The translations under genes and the position numbers were made by a program. Below are positions 1 to 8,143 of a stretch of 64,000 nucleotides of DNA, in pieces (within the stretch, counting starts at the first letter, position 1; every line of letters begins with the position of its first letter). The DNA comes from JAWPMT01 sp965229785 (GTDB lineage: Bacteria > Bacteroidota > Bacteroidia > Cytophagales > Cyclobacteriaceae), in the NCBI GenBank assembly GCA_965229785.1, contig CBDDJS010000001.1:1054001-1118000 (forward strand). The letters run 5' to 3'. The notes beneath the pieces were generated by a model, which saw only the letters and a program-made list of their open reading frames with translations, was not told the origin of the DNA and searched no databases.

Positions 1-563
1 TCGTCAGGACGCTGGGCATCAATGCCTTGTTAGCGCAGACACTGAACACTGCCTGTGCTAAAACACTCTCGATTTCACGTTTTAAGGTATTTACGGCCAT
101 TCGAATTACCGATGATTTGTTGGAAGACAGCAGCTACTACTTTGAGGAGGTGAAAGTGATGAAATTACTAGTCGAGGAAAGTCGTAATGGAGATTTTAAT
201 TTGTTTTTGCTCGACGAACTTTTCAAGGGGACCAATACCGTAGAAAGAATTGCTTCCGGGAAATCTCTTTTGTCGTATTTGAACCACGACAAGAATCTGG
301 TCTGTTGTTCAACGCATGACCTTGAATTGATTGATTACCTGGAAGGGGAATTTGATTTCTTTCATTTTGAAGAGATCATTCATGAAGGTCAATTACACTT
401 TGATTACCAGTTGAAGAAGGGAGGACTAAACAACACTAACGCGATTCGGTTGCTGGAGATCAATGGATTTCCAGACCATATTACTGCTGAAGCATTTGAT
501 CTTGCAAAAGAAATCATGGAATTGAAGCATTCGGCCAGGGGAAAAACGACAAGCAGGTCGTAA
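1..563 (+). CDS. MutS-family ATPase domain protein, C-terminal part (5' end outside window)
   Basis: The reading frame is open from the first bases of the window, so the gene begins upstream. The visible 187 or so residues are the second part of the MutS ATPase domain (domain V): the run just after Walker A (RTLGINALLAQ), the Ser-x-Tyr-Tyr-Phe-Glu-Glu segment, Walker B with its signal loop (LFLLDELFKGTN), and the switch histidine in CCSTHDLEL. MutS-type ATPases dimerise and couple ATP to DNA-mismatch or junction recognition. The chain stops about 15 residues after the ATPase domain, with no Smr nuclease domain, so this is not MutS2. Many Bacteroidota carry a shorter MutS-related paralogue in addition to MutS itself; which of the two this is cannot be decided without the N-terminus. 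Confidence 0.88.
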   Translation, partial: VRTLGINALLAQTLNTACAKTLSISRFKVFTAIRITDDLLEDSSYYFEEVKVMKLLVEESRNGDFNLFLLDELFKGTNTVERIASGKSLLSYLNHDKNLVCCSTHDLELIDYLEGEFDFFHFEEIIHEGQLHFDYQLKKGGLNNTNAIRLLEINGFPDHITAEAFDLAKEIMELKHSARGKTTSRS

Positions 564-616
564 ATGAAGATCACAACATTTCTGAGAACCATCATTAGTG
601 AAAACTTTATTTAAGG

Positions 617-791
617 ATTATTGTGCTACCCCGCTAGCGTAATCCGCACAAAGTGGTTCACCGTACCATCGGCAGGAAATCCAGAATCAAGAAATCACCA
701 TATCAAAAGCAGAAAAACGAAAGGCTGATTAACTCAATCACTGTGGATCAATGGAGAAATTATATTCCTCCCCAGATTTACGGATTGATCC
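617..791. repeat. Dispersed 175-bp repeat, copy 1
   Basis: This segment aligns without gaps to 12867-13041, with about 23 differences by my manual alignment (roughly 87% identity). Well-conserved blocks include CCGCTAG.GTAATCCGCACA, GGTTCACCGTACC and CTGATTAACTCAATCACT. It lies between a finished gene and a bidirectional terminator. No terminal inverted repeats, target-site duplication or transposase were found. The reading frame through it (AAG where copy 2 has ATG) differs mostly at non-synonymous positions, which argues against a conserved peptide. Its nature is unknown: it could be a miniature element, a decayed element or a structured RNA. Confidence 0.8.
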
Positions 792-836
792 GTTAATGAG
801 CCATATGATTTTGTATGGTTAACCCTCTAACAAAAC

Positions 837-865
837 AAAAGTGCATCCCTTGGGGATGCACTTTT
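837..865. terminator. Bidirectional intrinsic terminator
   Basis: A perfect 13-bp stem, AAAAGTGCATCCC paired with GGGATGCACTTTT, has a 3-nt loop. The A-run on one side and T-run on the other make it usable in both directions. It lies just after dispersed repeat copy 1. Confidence 0.85.
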
Positions 866-1015
866 ATAGCTCAGTGTTTGGTTGAATAAAGCTGACTCTT
901 AATGATTAACTGGTTCTTAATAAAATGAAGTATCTAGCTATAAACCTTCTGTAAGATTGCACGTTTTCATTAAACCAAAAGATAAATTTTCTTGAAATTG
1001 AATTATTTTATAACA

Positions 1016-1030
1016 ATCTGATAATCAGAT
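1016..1030. promoter_or_regulatory. Perfect dyad, candidate operator of the XRE regulator
   Basis: ATCTGAT-A-ATCAGAT is a perfect 7-bp inverted repeat around one central base, in AT-rich DNA 76 bp before the start of the XRE-type regulator. The size and symmetry fit binding of a dimeric helix-turn-helix protein. Autoregulation is inferred. Confidence 0.5.
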
Positions 1031-1037
1031 ATATAGG

Positions 1038-1077
1038 AAAATATCCTTGAATAAAAATGAGAAAAATATTCTTGAAT
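1038..1077. promoter_or_regulatory. 15-bp direct repeats upstream of the XRE regulator
   Basis: AAAATATCCTTGAAT (1038-1052) and AAAATATTCTTGAAT (1063-1077) differ at one position and are 25 bp apart. A third, weaker TTCTTGAA core lies at 989-996. They sit between the dyad at 1016-1030 and the gene start, so they may be operator half-sites or overlap the promoter. Confidence 0.35.
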
Positions 1078-1105
1078 GTATTAATATTAAGCAAAGCCGT
1101 GGGGA

Positions 1106-1606
1106 TTGGATCTGATCAATAAAAATATCAAGGCATTACGGAAGCTTGAGAATATTAAAAGTCAAGGTGAATTTGGAGATATCATTGGTGTTCCCAGTCA
1201 CAATATCAACAAGTATGAGAACAACGTAATTCCTAAACCAGATGTACTTAGAAGAATAGCAGAAGCTTTCAATATTAACCTTCACCTCTTCATCACCAAG
1301 GAAATGACGGAGAGCAACTACGAAGAGTTTAAGATTGAGCACAATACTGAAGCAAAGCTTGAGAACCTGGTCAATGAATCGACCCAGAGTTATGAGATCA
1401 CTCGAAATGATATTGATCGTATCGCGACTTTTTTCAGTGATAAACTACTACGAATAGAAGCAGATGATTGCAACGAAGTAGACCGCAAACGCTTGTTTGG
1501 GGATCTCAAAGCGATCTTTCTGGCATACAATCAGAAGTTGAAAGACTTCTACGTGATGCAAGACACGCTATCCGATATTATTGGAGGAAAAACAGGAGGG
1601 AAGTAA
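1106..1606 (+). CDS. XRE-family helix-turn-helix transcriptional regulator
   Basis: The 166-residue protein has a Cro/C1-type HTH domain at about residues 5-60, including a QGEFGDIIGV helix and the motif typically found after the recognition helix, INKYENNVIPKPDVLRRIA. The remaining 100 residues are charged and helical with no family I recognise; they may dimerise or sense a ligand. The first usable start is TTG at 1106, because a stop at 1088-1090 closes the frame and there is no ATG or clear Shine-Dalgarno sequence. A 21-codon peptide frame (1057-1122) overlaps this start in another frame and could couple translation. A perfect dyad and direct repeats upstream suggest self-regulation. It is convergent with the TPR protein gene that follows. 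The targets are unknown. Confidence 0.75.
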   Translation: MDLINKNIKALRKLENIKSQGEFGDIIGVPSHNINKYENNVIPKPDVLRRIAEAFNINLHLFITKEMTESNYEEFKIEHNTEAKLENLVNESTQSYEITRNDIDRIATFFSDKLLRIEADDCNEVDRKRLFGDLKAIFLAYNQKLKDFYVMQDTLSDIIGGKTGGK

Positions 1607-1624
1607 CACTTCTAATGAAAAAAT

Positions 1625-1638
1625 AGGTCAAGCGACCT
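1625..1638. terminator. Short hairpin between convergent genes
   Basis: AGGTC-AAGC-GACCT forms a 5-bp stem in the 52-bp gap between the converging XRE and TPR genes. There is no T-run directly after it, so terminator function is only possible. Confidence 0.3.
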
Positions 1639-1658
1639 AAGTCCGGAGACTCAGGCGC

Positions 1659-2978
1659 TTAATCTATTTTGATGTTCTGAAACTCAATCTGGATCTCAGA
1701 CCTAGTATCAGACACCTTCGTGGATAATTTAGATTGATAATAGGCATGGCTGCCCGCGTATACCGCTAATGCGATAAATAAAAACATGAGCGCAATGGCC
1801 CACGGTTCCTTGTAAAAAGGAATGACTTGATTGAATTCGGCGTATTCTCGAACAATATCCGCGAAGATGACTTTATTGTTCTTTGTTTCGTAAGACTCTC
1901 CAACAGACAAGATGTTTCCGATATGTTCATTATATATCTGAGCATACTTCACTGCTTCTTCATATTCTTCATTCAAGGCAAGAGAGGAGGTAAGCTTTGC
2001 ATATATTTCGACATGAACTCGGTTGTTCTTATTATGGTTTTCAGAAAGTGCATTTTTCCATATGGCAATAGCATCTTTCGTGTTCCCTGATTCGTATAGC
2101 ACTGTTCCCAGGTCATACTTTGTGATAAAGATAGTGCTACTCCTTTGCTCGTATTCTAAGGCTTTCTCAAATGCGCTGATGGCATTCTCATGGTCCTTTT
2201 CTTCCATGTAGGTAACACCAATACCGTGATATGCTTTACCTACATAATCTAATATAGATTTTTCAGTTTCACTTTGATAAGTTCTGATCGTGTTTTGATA
2301 AGCAATTCGTGCGATTTCATAATTTCCCAGGTCTTTATACATAGTACCGACCTGATTATTGACAGAAGCTATATTCTCGTGATAATCAGCTTTCACTGCG
2401 ATTTCCATCGATTTGGTGAAAGCTTCTTCTGCTTTAGTTAAAGACTCATCTGTACGAAGAAACTTATAGGACCTTCCCAAATTGAAATAGATATCTGAAA
2501 CAAATTCGGGATCAAGTTCATTTTGATATTCAAGTACTTCCAAATAAATATCAATGGCAGCGTCGTGATGCTCGTAGTATTGATTCAGAATGGCAAGATT
2601 ATTACTGACTTTTGATTTGTATCGTGTATCATCAGTTTCATTCAAGTATTTCAACGCTTCATTGTAAGCGAAGTAGGCCTTGGAGACGTTTTCTAATCGG
2701 TTGTCGTACAAAAAGCCCTGATACCAAAGTGCTTTGCCAGCATAGAAATCTGCGGATGCATCCTTTGCATCTTCAATAATTCCCTCAAGTTGAGAGACGG
2801 CCAGTTCCGGATCGTCAGACATGATTTCTCTAACTCCTTGCAAAGCGGCATCAAAAGTCTCTTGTACGGATTGATCAATTGAATCTTGTTCTGTTGTTAT
2901 TTCGCATCTTGATAAGAGCAAGAAACCGAAACAGCAAATAATCACGAGACCCAGGTAAGACTGTCGACTATTTTTCAT
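1659..2978 (-). CDS. Tetratricopeptide-repeat membrane protein with C-terminal anchor
   Basis: The 439-residue protein starts with an export signal (hydrophobic segment about residues 8-24) ending in LLSRC. The Cys suggests a lipoprotein, though Arg before it is unusual for a lipobox. Residues about 40-370 are consecutive TPR motifs (for example AYFAYNEALKYL and AISAFEKALEY). A single membrane helix follows at about 385-410, then a charged tail of about 25 residues. In Bacteroidota this TPR-plus-helix layout normally continues into a histidine-kinase or LuxR-type output domain, but here the chain ends right after the helix. It may therefore be a truncated sensor or a partner for a separate output protein. 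It lies 46 bp downstream of a small lipoprotein gene on the same strand and is probably co-transcribed with it. Confidence 0.8.
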   Translation of the reverse strand: MKNSRQSYLGLVIICCFGFLLLSRCEITTEQDSIDQSVQETFDAALQGVREIMSDDPELAVSQLEGIIEDAKDASADFYAGKALWYQGFLYDNRLENVSKAYFAYNEALKYLNETDDTRYKSKVSNNLAILNQYYEHHDAAIDIYLEVLEYQNELDPEFVSDIYFNLGRSYKFLRTDESLTKAEEAFTKSMEIAVKADYHENIASVNNQVGTMYKDLGNYEIARIAYQNTIRTYQSETEKSILDYVGKAYHGIGVTYMEEKDHENAISAFEKALEYEQRSSTIFITKYDLGTVLYESGNTKDAIAIWKNALSENHNKNNRVHVEIYAKLTSSLALNEEYEEAVKYAQIYNEHIGNILSVGESYETKNNKVIFADIVREYAEFNQVIPFYKEPWAIALMFLFIALAVYAGSHAYYQSKLSTKVSDTRSEIQIEFQNIKID

Positions 2979-3024
2979 CTCAATTGAAAATTATATTTCT
3001 TAATGTGGACCATTTTTTTCTATA

Positions 3025-3192
3025 TCAATTACCGTCTACTTTGGACCCTTTTGCGTGTTCATTATCAGTTTCTTGCCTGATCTCAAGATTGTCGAAAATT
3101 TCTGAATCTTCTTCACATGCTGACAAACCAAATAGTGCAATTCCAATAATTGCGTAAGTAAAAATTAATCGTTTTACCCGGCTTCTAATCAT
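3025..3192 (-). CDS. Small predicted lipoprotein (55 aa)
   Basis: A short frame has an N-terminal basic region, a hydrophobic stretch (LIFTYAIIGIALFGLS) and a clean lipobox, LSAC, at residues about 23-26, followed by an acidic mature part of about 30 residues (starting EEDSEIFDN). An AAGG Shine-Dalgarno-like sequence stands just before the ATG. The gene is 46 bp upstream of the TPR membrane protein on the same strand, so the two probably form an operon. I recognise no family. The lipobox and ribosome-binding site make it a convincing gene despite its length; its function is unknown, possibly as an envelope partner of the TPR protein. Confidence 0.65.
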   Translation of the reverse strand: MIRSRVKRLIFTYAIIGIALFGLSACEEDSEIFDNLEIRQETDNEHAKGSKVDGN

Positions 3193-3482
3193 ACCTTCAT
3201 TGTGATAGTCCTGTCAGCAAGATAAGAAAGTTCTTAATTCAGCAAGGAATTAGTTGAAATAGCTGAAAATGAGGGTTTTTCCGGTATTAAACAAGATGAT
3301 TTTTCCTGAGAATAATAAGAATATTCTTCGAGTGAGAATTTATGTCTTATTAAGGACTGGAAGCATTAGTGCTCCTATGAATCGTATGGCCTTTTACCAG
3401 AAGCGTAGGCGCCTCCGATCTGATTGGACAACAGCAAGTATCAACAGAGTGTTCCATCGAATAAGAATAAAAGACTGATAAC

Positions 3483-5147
3483 TTACTGAGCCACCAGTCT
3501 CAATGGACTTTCACGATCAAAGGTAACCTTGCCATTTTCTACAGTTCCCTTTGCTCCGCTGTAATAATCCGTCAATTGTTGGCCATCAGCGAATACACCG
3601 GCTACGTTTACTTCATTGGTACTGGTCATGGTTACAACGACCTGATCATTTACGGGGCCGGATAGGGTTCGTTTAAATGTATAGGGGGCTGACTGGATCA
3701 TCTCATGGATACCAGCGCCAATCGCTGGGTGATCTCTGCGGAATTTTCCAAGTTTTTGCCAATGTGCCAACGTGGCTTGCATTTCGGTATTGGAGGCCAG
3801 TTCGTCCCATGGCATGGGTGTTCTTAATGTAGCATCGCCGGTGGCACCTTCATACTCTAGTTTTCGTCCCAATTCATCTCCGTAATAGATCTGCGCGCCA
3901 CCAGGTACCAACATTAGCATGGTGGCAAATTCTCTGATTTTTGCTCTCGGACGGTCGAGTATAGCTCCATCATCATGAGAGGCGATGTAGTGAAGTGTGG
4001 TTAAGCCTTCCCATTCGGGGCTCGACAATATGTTCGAATACGTAGAGAAAACTTCTTCAGGGTCTTTTTCTACTTCTCCTTTGAAAGCAAAGTTGATGAG
4101 GCTATTAAAGCCCTGATCATAATAGTCGATTTTCTCAACACCACCATCCATGGTAAATTCTTTATCATAAATAGAGTAGTTGTAAACTTCTCCCAGATAA
4201 TAGAGGTCCAGGTCATCTAGTTTTGCAGCCGGGTTGGCTGCTTTCCAATCTCTCAAAGCTTGTAAAGCCAATTGGTACAATTCCTTCCATACGGTTTCTT
4301 CCACATGTTTCACCGTATCAACTCGCAGACCATCAATCCCCAATTCTTTAATGTAATCTGTGATCCACTTCATGATGTAGAATCTTGGTGCTCTGGGGTG
4401 GCCGGTCTTTTCAAAGAAATCATCCAGTTCAGCTATTTCCTGTTCGTAACGGCCCTCAGCTTTCCACTTGTCAACCAGGTATTGAGGCAATTCTACTGCT
4501 GCATCCGATTCTGTTCTTACATCAGGTAAATTTTCAACCAGGGTACAGGTCACGGTTGAGGCATAGCTGCTATAAGTACATTGTGGCGATGTACGAACCC
4601 AGGAGTCTTCATATTTGGGATCCTGATCTGTGACGGGCCCGGTATGATTCACGACCACATCAAAGACGATCCTTATGTCCCTCGCGTGTGCTTTTTGGAT
4701 AAGTTCCTTCAAATCATCCATGGTTCCGAAGTTTGGGTCCAGGGTCGTCCAATCAGTGATCCAGTAGCCATGAAACGCATATTGATGACCATGCCCTTCA
4801 TCAACAGAGGCTTTTACTTGGTGGAAAACAGGTGTCATCCAAATGGCATTAACACCAAGCTCCTGAAAATATCCTTCGTCCAGTTTTTGGATCACGCCTC
4901 GAATGTCACCTCCCATAAAGCTTCTTAAGGGAGCTCCATCTTCCTTCCTTCCATAGGAATGATCATTGGAAGGATCTCCGTTTTTGAATCGATCCGTCAA
5001 TAAGAAGTACATGTTGGCATTTTCCCACATGAAAACGGGGCTGGAAATATTCTCTTCTTCTGTTGATTGATCAGTGGGTGTTTCTTTCGATGTATTACAC
5101 GCAAACGCCGCCAATAACAAGGTGATTACAAGGAGTTTGTACTTCAT
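3483..5147 (-). CDS. Secreted alpha-amylase family lipoprotein (GH13)
   Basis: A glycoside hydrolase family 13 enzyme that cleaves alpha-glucosidic bonds of starch- or maltodextrin-like substrates. The four conserved regions are visible: DVVVNH (163-168), GLRVDTVKH (273-281, nucleophile Asp277), LGEVY with acid/base Glu320, and ASHDD with Asp392. The C-terminal 100 residues look like the usual all-beta domain C. I chose the ATG at 5147 because it begins a typical lipoprotein signal (MKYKLLVITLLLAAFAC, Cys17); an in-frame start 33 codons upstream has no signal character. The 554-residue length fits extracytoplasmic Bacteroidota amylases. No SusC/SusD pair is nearby, so it is not part of a visible starch-utilisation locus. 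Surface or periplasmic anchoring is inferred from the lipobox. Confidence 0.93.
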   Translation of the reverse strand: MKYKLLVITLLLAAFACNTSKETPTDQSTEEENISSPVFMWENANMYFLLTDRFKNGDPSNDHSYGRKEDGAPLRSFMGGDIRGVIQKLDEGYFQELGVNAIWMTPVFHQVKASVDEGHGHQYAFHGYWITDWTTLDPNFGTMDDLKELIQKAHARDIRIVFDVVVNHTGPVTDQDPKYEDSWVRTSPQCTYSSYASTVTCTLVENLPDVRTESDAAVELPQYLVDKWKAEGRYEQEIAELDDFFEKTGHPRAPRFYIMKWITDYIKELGIDGLRVDTVKHVEETVWKELYQLALQALRDWKAANPAAKLDDLDLYYLGEVYNYSIYDKEFTMDGGVEKIDYYDQGFNSLINFAFKGEVEKDPEEVFSTYSNILSSPEWEGLTTLHYIASHDDGAILDRPRAKIREFATMLMLVPGGAQIYYGDELGRKLEYEGATGDATLRTPMPWDELASNTEMQATLAHWQKLGKFRRDHPAIGAGIHEMIQSAPYTFKRTLSGPVNDQVVVTMTSTNEVNVAGVFADGQQLTDYYSGAKGTVENGKVTFDRESPLRLVAQ

Positions 5148-5528
5148 GGTAGTGTTGATGATTGCGTCTAAACTAATAAAAAAGTTGATTCGAAATGTCG
5201 TTCGGGAATGAATTGATCTTGCTGAAAAAAATGGAATCGTTTGCAAGGCGGGATAATTAGTTAAATGTCAAATAAGCTGACCTTTTTCATGATTTGTTAA
5301 TCTGTTTTCTGCCAATCGGATCCGAGATTAGTGCACATTTGATATGTATCAATTACACCTTTAGATTCCCCGGGAGATACGGAAAATCTTGAAGGAAGGT
5401 AAAGCCCTTCGTTTCAAATGAGTCATCCGGTCACCTGATTGTCTACCGGAAGTATCCCGATTGCCGCCCGGCAGTGCTAGGTCTGAAATTTCGAATGATT
5501 TCACTTTGCATGGCAATAATGGACCATC
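5148..5528. other. Intergenic region, no gene recognised
   Basis: About 380 bases upstream of the amylase gene. I see no convincing frame, RNA gene or repeat here. It presumably holds the amylase promoter, reading leftward. A few short imperfect inverted repeats near 5430-5500 are not strong enough to name. Confidence 0.4.
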
Positions 5529-5648
5529 ATGAAAGGAACGAAAAAAGTAAATCCGGCTAAGTTGACTTCTTTATGGCTATCAGAAGGGTTGGTACTCCTT
5601 ACCATGCTATTTTGCATAGCGGCTCTGTTATTTTCCTTTTTAGCGTAA
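5529..5648 (+). CDS. Possible 39-aa single-span membrane peptide
   Basis: ATG at 5529 opens a 39-codon frame with a positively charged start (MKGTKKVNPAK), then one uninterrupted hydrophobic helix of about 22 residues (GLVLLTMLFCIAALLFSFLA) ending at the stop. The positive-inside N-terminus and exact helix length are what a small membrane protein would show. There is no strong Shine-Dalgarno sequence, and I know no homologue, so it may be chance. It stands alone between the divergent amylase and beta-helix genes. Confidence 0.35.
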   Translation: MKGTKKVNPAKLTSLWLSEGLVLLTMLFCIAALLFSFLA

Positions 5649-5849
5649 ACTGACTTTCATTCAACCTTCTTTCTTTGGGCGTAATTCATGGCTGCCGTTC
5701 GCGCATGTTCTCGGATAATACGATTTTTTGCAAATTTTGCCAAACAACTAAATGACTTGAGTAAATGGCTCGTATAGAGGAGTTTTTTAGCTACTTTACT
5801 TACAACTAAGGCTTATTTTTTTACAATACAATTCTCAAACTAAAGCAAT

Positions 5850-7109
5850 ATGCAAAAGCTCATTTTTTTTCTTTGTTTCATCTGGTGTACTGCCTTATCA
5901 GCTGAAGAGATTAGGTCCTCAAGCACACTAAAGTCAATCATTGGTAGTGGCGGCGGATATGTAGAGGTAAATGGTGGTACATACAGTGGTGATGTAATAC
6001 TTGGACCTTACACGGACAAGGTGATTGTTTTTAAAAATGTTACAGTTAATGGAAATTTAACGCTGCAGCGGATGAAAAATCTTACGGTTCAGGGTAGGTT
6101 GAAGGTGACGGGTGATCTAAATCTCATTGGTATGATATATTGTGATTTAGAGAATATTACAAGTAATTTTTTATATCTCCAAAACTATGCCGGATGGGGT
6201 GGATTTTATTGGAATACGTTTAAAAACATCCATAGTAAGGCCATGCAGGTGAGACAGGCGGCTTTGAAGAATGGAACAAGCGCGATAAATGAAAATTACT
6301 TTGAAGGATTATACATCAGAGGTGGTCTGGCGAAGAACAATTGGATCAATGTATGGATTCGAAATGGTGGAAACATTACTTCTTCGGATCACAATTACAC
6401 AGACAGGGTAGGCCTGGATCCTGATCTCGACTACTGGTCTACAGTTTATACCAATCCATTTGTTATTAATCATTTTGATTTCTCTGATTCCGACGCCCCT
6501 TCAGGATCGAGAAGCACAGGTATCCAACACGAAGGCCCCAGACCTATTACCGTTCAAAATGGATTCATCGAACACCATTATTATTCTCATGATGGGGAGA
6601 TGGTTTTTGAAAATGTCGAAATGCGATCTAATTCAAAAATTCCAGCTCTTTCAGGTAACCTGGACTTTGATGTGGGTAAAGTTGTGGGAAAGGTAAGTAA
6701 CTACAAAGCGCAACCTGCTGTCGGGTTGGTGGAAAATTTCAATTTTGAAAATGGTCTGACAGGCTATACCGGTAAAGGAATTTCGGTCAGTAGTGGAGTG
6801 GTTTCGATAAAGAATGGAACTTATGACGCTTTAGAATATCGCTATACCGCCAAGCGAACAGGTCCGATATCCATTGTCGTGAGAGGTCAATATGTGGTAG
6901 AGGTTAAACATCAGAGTGGTTCAGGGCCAAGACAATATGGACTGGGGCATAAGCAGACAGGCAGATCAGATGAATACATCATTGCACGAAGTACAGCAAG
7001 AGCTGGCGAAACTCAGCGAATTTGGGTGAGGGCCGCGTCGGGTAAAACGGCTAAAGTCACGGGCTTTCAGGTTTTTGAAGGACTGACTGGGTTCAAATTT
7101 CCTAAATAA
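5850..7109 (+). CDS. Secreted parallel beta-helix protein, unknown function
   Basis: The 419-residue protein begins with a signal peptide (MQKLIFFLCFIWCTALSA, cleavage near residue 18). The next 250 residues alternate short beta strands and Gly/Asn turns (VNGGTYSGDVILGPYTD, VTVNGNLTLQRMKNLTVQGRL), the pattern of a right-handed parallel beta-helix as in pectate-lyase-fold or tailspike proteins. From about residue 290 the sequence changes to what looks like a beta-sandwich module (NFENGLTGYTGKGISV onward), as in carbohydrate-binding domains. No catalytic signature is recognisable and there is no T9SS tail. Both neighbours are convergent or distant, so it is probably monocistronic. A role on surface polysaccharide is a guess from the fold only. 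Confidence 0.7.
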   Translation: MQKLIFFLCFIWCTALSAEEIRSSSTLKSIIGSGGGYVEVNGGTYSGDVILGPYTDKVIVFKNVTVNGNLTLQRMKNLTVQGRLKVTGDLNLIGMIYCDLENITSNFLYLQNYAGWGGFYWNTFKNIHSKAMQVRQAALKNGTSAINENYFEGLYIRGGLAKNNWINVWIRNGGNITSSDHNYTDRVGLDPDLDYWSTVYTNPFVINHFDFSDSDAPSGSRSTGIQHEGPRPITVQNGFIEHHYYSHDGEMVFENVEMRSNSKIPALSGNLDFDVGKVVGKVSNYKAQPAVGLVENFNFENGLTGYTGKGISVSSGVVSIKNGTYDALEYRYTAKRTGPISIVVRGQYVVEVKHQSGSGPRQYGLGHKQTGRSDEYIIARSTARAGETQRIWVRAASGKTAKVTGFQVFEGLTGFKFPK

Positions 7110-7116
7110 ACTTCTG

Positions 7117-7159
7117 ATAAATGTGAGCTCTGATCAAAGCTTTCAGAGCTCATATTTAT
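7117..7159. terminator. Bidirectional terminator between convergent genes
   Basis: A 17-bp stem (7117-7133 with 7143-7159, one G-T wobble) closes a 9-nt loop; GTGAGCTCTGA pairs with TCAGAGCTCAT. It lies between the ends of the beta-helix and outer-membrane protein genes and has AT-rich flanks on both sides. Confidence 0.75.
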
Positions 7160-7193
7160 GAGTAAGACATTTGGTAGATCTGCACGACATAAT

Positions 7194-8051
7194 TTACCAT
7201 TTGTAAAACAAGCCCAAACTGATCGCGGGAGAAGCAGCAACGGATGTCCCGGACCCGCCGCCAATAGAGGCAAACCCTCCGAACCCACCAACCAGATCTT
7301 CTGCGAGTATCTTCAGTAAAAAGGCGTTGTATTCCTGGAAACTTGTGTAAAATCCCGTTTCTATCACATTGGGAGCGTCTACTCCCTGATCACCATTATC
7401 GAGGTTATGCCAGCGATTGATGTTCAGGATGATTGTGAAGTTTTCATCGGCTTTGAGTCCGCCCTCAACTCCGAAATTAAGGAAATCATGGTGATCGTTC
7501 GTTCGGTAACCATATCCGAAAAAACCATAAGCGAACCAACTGTTAAGTCCACCTCCGACAGATACCTTGGGTTGCCAGGTCGTAGCATTCACACCGGTTG
7601 ATAAGCCCGAAATAGTATCCCGATCACTGGTGGGTAAGTCAACTTGCCCGATCAGGGCCACTTTCACCGATTGGTCGAGCACCGTGTATTTTCCGAAAAC
7701 ACTGATATTCCCAGGTGCAACGAGATTGGAGGAGGGTAAAGTGGGCTCAACCATAGGGTCAGTGGCAGCTCCCGTATTGACTAATATGAAAGGTATATTG
7801 ACGCCAAGGGTCAATTGTGAGGTGATTCCGAATTCTCCGTAGGCTGCTACCGTAAAGTCAAAAAGCTCTCTATCTACTTCTCTAGTGGTCCTGCCACCAT
7901 CATAGATTTGGGAATAGGGAGGAATGACATTGAAGAGTACCTGCGTATATCCGTGTCCTTTTCCAGGGGCCCATGGTCCTTGTGCGGATACCTTAATGAA
8001 ACAAAACAAGAACGCTGTAAATAGTAGATGCTTAGTGTTGAATAATGGCAT
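7194..8051 (-). CDS. Outer-membrane beta-barrel protein (transporter-like)
   Basis: The 285-residue protein has a signal peptide ending in VSAQ (about residues 1-24) and then amphipathic strands throughout (for example QLTLGVNIPFILVN, VSVGGGLNSWFAYGFFGYGY), finishing with a terminal aromatic (LGLFYKW). This is how a beta-barrel inserted in the outer membrane looks. The opening GPWAPGKGHGYTQV resembles the barrel family annotated as 'transporter' or MetA-pathway-of-phenol-degradation-like. No ligand can be inferred. It is transcribed alone and converges on the beta-helix gene across a strong terminator. Confidence 0.7.
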   Translation of the reverse strand: MPLFNTKHLLFTAFLFCFIKVSAQGPWAPGKGHGYTQVLFNVIPPYSQIYDGGRTTREVDRELFDFTVAAYGEFGITSQLTLGVNIPFILVNTGAATDPMVEPTLPSSNLVAPGNISVFGKYTVLDQSVKVALIGQVDLPTSDRDTISGLSTGVNATTWQPKVSVGGGLNSWFAYGFFGYGYRTNDHHDFLNFGVEGGLKADENFTIILNINRWHNLDNGDQGVDAPNVIETGFYTSFQEYNAFLLKILAEDLVGGFGGFASIGGGSGTSVAASPAISLGLFYKW

Positions 8052-8143
8052 ACCCGCTTCAATGGAATTGGACGTAAATCGGTTCGTAACCTGACGTTAC
8101 AATGCATTAAAATAGCGTGAGCCCGACGCTTCAGCGCCTTTCT

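Noticed and set aside
1057..1122. 21-codon peptide frame overlapping the XRE start
   Set aside because: Could be a translational-coupling leader, but there is no ribosome-binding site or conservation evidence to call it a gene.
3269..3478. 69-codon rightward frame upstream of the amylase terminus
   Set aside because: The composition is very basic and irregular, with no Shine-Dalgarno sequence or recognisable pattern; it looks like chance in an intergenic stretch.
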